A stretch of DNA of 35,619 nucleotides from contig CAZHRJ010000012.1 in NCBI GenBank assembly GCA_964534765.1, positions 1 to 35,619 of the forward strand, read 5' to 3'. Below the pieces are notes generated by a model. It ran no database searches. It worked only from the letters and a program-made list of their open reading frames with translations, and was not told the origin of the DNA. Shown in pieces: positions 32,008-35,619 of the stretch (position 1 is its first letter; each line of letters begins with the position of its first letter). The position numbers and the translations under genes are program-made. The stretch comes from CAZHRJ01 sp964534765. GTDB lineage: Bacteria; Lindowbacteria; 2-12-FULL-62-27.

Positions 32008-34000
32008 GGTTCAGGAAGAACCCGGCGGGTTCTTCAAGCGGATGGTCAGGTTTCTGGTTCGGCAAAAGCCGTTCTGGGCCGCCATCGGCCTGGCCGCGGT
32101 ATTCATTGCCGGTTATACGTACTACGCCATCCACTACAAACCGTTCATGGTCGAAAATCTGGACGGAATCGGTCTGGAGGGACTGCAGCCGACCGCGCGG
32201 CCGATGGGAGAAACGCCAAAGGCGGTTGAGAGAGTTGATTTGCCCGGGATTCCGGAGAGTGTTCAGGAATCCAAGTCCGAAGCCGCGGCGCTGCTCCGGA
32301 TGGCGGAGACACATTTTCAGCAGGGTCTGTGGGACGAGGCGGTGGATGAGCTGAAGCGGGCCGTCGGACTGACCTCCGACACAAGCGTTCTGTCCATAGC
32401 CTACGCCAATCTGGCCTATCTGATGGACAGCGAGGGCAAATACTCGGAGGCCGAAAAATTCCTCCAGCGGGCGGTGGCCTTCGACAAAAAATTCATCCAA
32501 GCCTATCACAATCTCGGGGTGATCTACCTTCATCTGCACGACTACGACAAGGCGCTCCTCGCGTTTCAACTGGCAGTCCGGGAGCAGGCCGACTTTTCCC
32601 CAAGTCTGGCCGGGATCGGCGAGGTTCACGCGACCATGGCCCGGTATCCCGAGGCCATTACCACCTTCACCGAATCCCTCCGGCTCCGGGAGGACCCATC
32701 GGTACGGTACAATCTCGCGCTGGCGTATTTGCACAGCGGCAACCGCTCCAAGGCCGGCGCCGAATTCACGACGGTACTCAACACCACTCCGGATCCCTAC
32801 ATGAAATATCTCGCGCTCTTCAACCGCGCCATCGCCTTCGATCAGGAGCGCCGGTACGACGAAGCCGCGGCCGACTACCGGGCGGCCCTGACGATGACTC
32901 CGACCGACATCGAGGCCCGGTACAACCTGGGCCTGATGTTGAAGGAAGGCGGCAAGAAAGAGGAGGCGTTGAAGGAATTTTTAGAAGTCATCAAATTGGA
33001 CAAGGACAACATCGACGCGTATTACAACGCCGTGACCATTCTGGCGGAACTCGGGCAGTATCAGCAGGCCATGGATCTTCTCAAACCCGTCCATGATCGC
33101 CTCCCGGACAACAAACGCATCAACTATCTCATGGGCCATCTCCATCACCGGCTGGGCAACCTGCCGGCGTCGCACGAGTCATTCAACACCATCGTCGGAT
33201 ATTCCGGCCGGGAGGACATCCCGATTCAGCTCAAAGCCGACGCCATGGCGGGATTGGCCGCCGTCATGGACGATTCCGGCGATATCAAGTTCGCCGAACA
33301 TCTGTACAAGGATGCCCTCGACCTGGGTGACGCCTCCTACCTCCGCTACAATCTGGCGCGGACGCTCAAGCGCGGCAGGAAATATGAGGAAAGCGCCAAG
33401 CAGGCAACAACTGCGGTCGAGCAGGAGCCTGGAAATTACACCTATCGGCTGGCGCTGGCGGAGGTGCTTCTTGAGGGGCAGAATTTGACCAAGGCGTTTG
33501 ACGTGTACAAGCAGGCGGCGGAGTTGGCGCCGCAGGAATATTACCCGCGCTTCATGATGGCCTACACCGCCGGCCGGCAGAGGCTGTGGCACACGGCGCT
33601 GACAGAGTACAACCGGCTTCTCGGCTCCGACCTGACGCCGGCCATTCGGGGGGCGGTCCACAAGGGGATCGGCAACATTTATCACGACCAGGGCGATTTC
33701 ACGGAAGCGTTGAAATCCTACAAGGAGGCGCTGCCCCTGGTTCCAACCGACGCCGACCTTTTTTATAACGTGTCCCGGACCTATTTTCAGATGTCCCGTC
33801 TGGACGAGTCGTTCGCCGCCCTGCAAAAATGTATCGCGCTCAATCCCGTTTCAAGCGAGGCCTACACTCTGCTCGGAGTCTACTATTTCAAAAAGGGCCT
33901 TCTCCCGAAGGCCCGGGAGGCGTTTGACAAGGCGATCCAGATCAATCCGGAAAATCTGGAGGCCTATTACAACCGGGACGTCCTGATCAAACAGCTATGA
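31961..34000 (+). CDS. Membrane-anchored multi-TPR protein
   Basis: A 679-aa protein from the ATG at 31961, which has GGAG 10 bases upstream inside nusB. A short basic cytoplasmic N-terminus is followed by one membrane helix (37-56, PFWAAIGLAAVFIAGYTYYA), then about 100 residues of linker and roughly 15 tandem tetratricopeptide repeats to the C-terminus. The TPR pattern is clear in repeats such as AYHNLGVIYLHLHDYDKALL, VRYNLALAYLHSGNRSKAGA, ARYNLGLMLKEGGKKEEALK and AYTLLGVYYFKKGLLPKARE. It should be a periplasmic protein-protein scaffold; the partner is unknown. It overlaps nusB by 47 bases and the PHP gene by 4 (ATGA), so it is coupled to both. Confidence 0.85.
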   Translation: MAFWTRFIKRKSPLLEVQEEPGGFFKRMVRFLVRQKPFWAAIGLAAVFIAGYTYYAIHYKPFMVENLDGIGLEGLQPTARPMGETPKAVERVDLPGIPESVQESKSEAAALLRMAETHFQQGLWDEAVDELKRAVGLTSDTSVLSIAYANLAYLMDSEGKYSEAEKFLQRAVAFDKKFIQAYHNLGVIYLHLHDYDKALLAFQLAVREQADFSPSLAGIGEVHATMARYPEAITTFTESLRLREDPSVRYNLALAYLHSGNRSKAGAEFTTVLNTTPDPYMKYLALFNRAIAFDQERRYDEAAADYRAALTMTPTDIEARYNLGLMLKEGGKKEEALKEFLEVIKLDKDNIDAYYNAVTILAELGQYQQAMDLLKPVHDRLPDNKRINYLMGHLHHRLGNLPASHESFNTIVGYSGREDIPIQLKADAMAGLAAVMDDSGDIKFAEHLYKDALDLGDASYLRYNLARTLKRGRKYEESAKQATTAVEQEPGNYTYRLALAEVLLEGQNLTKAFDVYKQAAELAPQEYYPRFMMAYTAGRQRLWHTALTEYNRLLGSDLTPAIRGAVHKGIGNIYHDQGDFTEALKSYKEALPLVPTDADLFYNVSRTYFQMSRLDESFAALQKCIALNPVSSEAYTLLGVYYFKKGLLPKAREAFDKAIQINPENLEAYYNRDVLIKQL

Positions 34001-34884
34001 TCCGGCGGCTCGATCTGCATCTCCACAGCGACGCCTCGGACGGCGCCGCGCCCGTGGAGATTCTGGTGGCCCGCGCGGCGCTGTCGGGTCTGACCCACAT
34101 CGCCGTCACCGAACACGACAACGTTGATTCCTGGGACCGCGCGCGGTCCGCCGCCGGCCGAAACGGGATCCGGCTGACGACCGGTATCGAAATCTCCACA
34201 AAGGCCATCGGATTTGATCTCCATCTTCTCGGCTACGATTTCTCGCCGGCATCCGTCTGGATACGGGACCTGGTCGCGCACCAGCGCGAACTCCGGGAAA
34301 AACGGTTCCGAAAGATCCTGCGGCAGTTGCAGGACCTGGGCGTCCGAATTTCTCCGGCGCTCATCCACATTGAAAAAACTTCCGCGCCCGGACGGGTCCA
34401 CATCGCCCAGGCCATCGTCGCCGCCGGCCTGGCGCCGGATGTCGAATCGGCCTTCAGGAAATTTCTCGGCAAAGACCGGCCGGGCTATGTGCCTCATGAA
34501 ACCATTTTGCCGGAAGACGCCATCCGGATTGTTCACCGGGCGGGCGGATTCGTCTCCCTGGCCCACCCGGTCTTCTCGATGGGCGGGGAGACACTCTGCG
34601 AGCATCTGGCGGATGCCGGGCTGGACGCGATCGAAGTGCTGCATCCAAAACACAGCCGCAACCTCCAGAAAAAGTTGACCGACTTTTGCCGGCGAAAAAA
34701 TCTCCTGACAACCGGCGGGTCCGACTGGCACGGAACACTGGGGGAAACCTACGACCTGGGCGAGTGGTTTTTGCAGGGAAATACCGTGTCCGACCGTGCG
34801 GGCCTGGCGCGGATTCTTCAGTCGGTCGAACCGGTCCGGCCGAAGGGTCGGGCCAGACGGCGAAAGACCAAAACCGTTCATTAG
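33997..34884 (+). CDS. PHP-domain metal-dependent phosphoesterase (TrpH/YciV type)
   Basis: A 295-aa cytoplasmic protein of the PHP superfamily. Metal ligands are visible in order: DLHLHSDASDG (6-16), VTEHDN, TGIEIST, a central His in APGRVHIAQAI, LAHPVF, and GSDWHG near the C-terminus. The architecture, with a helical insertion near 105-165, matches the YciV/RnmAM group, whose characterised members are 5'-3' exonucleases or nucleoside 3',5'-bisphosphate phosphatases. Histidinol-phosphatase is another PHP activity, and the pathway upstream lacks one, but the sequence fits YciV better. The start overlaps the TPR gene stop (ATGA). Confidence 0.88.
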   Translation: MIRRLDLHLHSDASDGAAPVEILVARAALSGLTHIAVTEHDNVDSWDRARSAAGRNGIRLTTGIEISTKAIGFDLHLLGYDFSPASVWIRDLVAHQRELREKRFRKILRQLQDLGVRISPALIHIEKTSAPGRVHIAQAIVAAGLAPDVESAFRKFLGKDRPGYVPHETILPEDAIRIVHRAGGFVSLAHPVFSMGGETLCEHLADAGLDAIEVLHPKHSRNLQKKLTDFCRRKNLLTTGGSDWHGTLGETYDLGEWFLQGNTVSDRAGLARILQSVEPVRPKGRARRRKTKTVH

Positions 34885-34911
34885 GCCTGCGGTGAAGAGG
34901 GTGTTGGCGGA

Positions 34912-35619
34912 ATGATCCTCTACACTCTCCTGTTTCTCCTTGCCCTCATAGTCTCGTTCCCCTATTGGCTCTGTCGGGCCTGGCGAAAGGGAGAGACCAA
35001 CCTGACGGCGGCCCGGTTGGGTTTGACGAGCTGGCCGCGGGATGTTCAATCCTCTCCGGTCTGGATCCATGCGGTGTCGGTTGGCGAAGTTCAGGCGGCG
35101 GAGCCGCTGATCCAGGCGATACGAATCCGGCGGCCGAATACAAAAATTACTCTCAGCGTTACAACCCGCACCGGAATGGAACTGGCCGCCAAGGCGTTGA
35201 TTCCGTTGGTGGGGGTGGCCGGGCCGGCGCCGTTTCCTCTGGACGTTCCGTGGGCCGTCCGGCGGCGGCTGGGAGAAGTCAGCCCGGTGGGAATCATATT
35301 CATAGATACGGAACTCTGGCCGAATCTGATCCTGGAAGCGGCGAGGCGAAAAATCCGGCTCGGTCTGGCCAACGGCCGGATATCAGATTCGTCGTTTCCC
35401 CGATACCGCCTCATTCGTTTTTTTCTGGCGCCCCTTCTGGAAAATTTTGACCGCTTCTGGATGCAATCCGATCTGGATGCCGACCGGATCATCGCGATGG
35501 GTGCGAAGGCCTCCCGGGTCAAAGTTACTGGCAATTTAAAAATCGACGCCCTGACCGCCCGGCTATCAAACATTCCCGGAAACGGTTCACCACCCGGTCA
35601 GCCGGGGATGTCCGAAGAC
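34912..35619 (+). CDS. waaA: 3-deoxy-D-manno-octulosonic acid (Kdo) transferase, 5' part
   Basis: Transfers Kdo from CMP-Kdo to lipid A precursor at the inner membrane, a marker of LPS synthesis. The reading frame from the ATG at 34912 is open to the window edge (236 codons), so roughly the last 40-45% is missing. The N-terminal membrane anchor is residues 2-20. Family motifs follow: VWIHAVSVGEVQAA (50-62, with the catalytic-type Glu59), PFPLDVPWAVRRRL (107-120), DTELWPNLILEA, LANGRISDSSFPRY, FWMQSDLDADRIIAMGA and VKVTGNLKID (203-212). It follows the PHP gene by 27 bases. The adjacent glycosyltransferase-like C-domain lies beyond the window. Confidence 0.93.
   Translation, partial: MILYTLLFLLALIVSFPYWLCRAWRKGETNLTAARLGLTSWPRDVQSSPVWIHAVSVGEVQAAEPLIQAIRIRRPNTKITLSVTTRTGMELAAKALIPLVGVAGPAPFPLDVPWAVRRRLGEVSPVGIIFIDTELWPNLILEAARRKIRLGLANGRISDSSFPRYRLIRFFLAPLLENFDRFWMQSDLDADRIIAMGAKASRVKVTGNLKIDALTARLSNIPGNGSPPGQPGMSED

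Noticed and set aside
33997..34884. PHP protein as the missing histidinol-phosphatase
   Set aside because: The insertion domain and motif order match the YciV/TrpH group better, and it is far from the his genes. The possibility is noted in its entry but not called.

Overview
This is a GC-rich, densely packed chromosomal segment from a Gram-negative (diderm) bacterium. The diderm assignment rests on an Mla/MCE lipid-transport set (mlaE-mlaF-mlaD) and a Kdo transferase (waaA/kdtA) running off the right edge. The combination of a eukaryote-type (type I) citrate synthase, paired GH57 glycosidases next to a GalT-like protein and glycogen synthase, a short HisG, and an aromatic-Pro repeat protein resembles Desulfobacterota-like or uncultivated lineages (Omnitrophota/Nitrospirota-like). 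The sequence alone does not settle the phylum. No rRNA, tRNA, IS element, phage gene or CRISPR array is seen. No gap between genes exceeds about 230 bases.

Layout. (1) 1-226, minus strand: a truncated GxxExxY-family gene and its CGCAGAG leader repeats. (2) 227-5918, minus strand: an AEC-type transporter, a retropepsin-like protein, a 556-aa protein full of W/F-P-x-aromatic motifs, then mlaE, mlaF and mlaD. (3) 6003-10585, plus strand: a TCA-cycle trio (citrate synthase, NADP-type isocitrate dehydrogenase, malate dehydrogenase) and a translationally coupled TIM-barrel protein. (4) 10626-19615, plus strand: a small membrane protein and an alpha-glucan module (two GH57 proteins, a GalT-like nucleotidyltransferase, glycogen synthase with a C-terminal winged-helix domain), then a membrane-anchored TPR protein and an ABC ATPase. 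(5) 19595-22777: a membrane metallophosphoesterase (minus), a DEAD-box helicase (plus) and an HhH-GPD DNA glycosylase (minus), with convergent overlaps. (6) 22842-35619, plus strand: one very tight series hisG-hisD-hisC-hisB-hisH-ftsY-ribD-ribE-ribBA-ribH-nusB-TPR-PHP-waaA, with gaps of 30 bases or less or outright overlaps throughout.

How the genes work together. The Mla genes should form an inner-membrane ABC/MCE phospholipid transporter; the co-oriented repeat protein is a candidate envelope partner. gltA, icd and mdh cover citrate formation, its oxidative decarboxylation step and oxaloacetate regeneration. The glucan block makes and breaks alpha-glucan. The his genes cover five histidine steps but lack hisF, hisA and hisI/E here. 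The rib genes supply nearly all of riboflavin synthesis and are interleaved with ftsY and nusB.

Most interesting points: a glycogen synthase fused in frame to a winged-helix domain, with a Shine-Dalgarno-like site and ATG exactly at the junction; a GH57 protein whose catalytic glutamate position is glycine, beside a GH57 with intact catalytic residues; the aromatic-Pro repeat protein in the Mla operon; and a broken GxxExxY gene with its leader repeat, a second partial copy of which lies between mlaF and mlaE.
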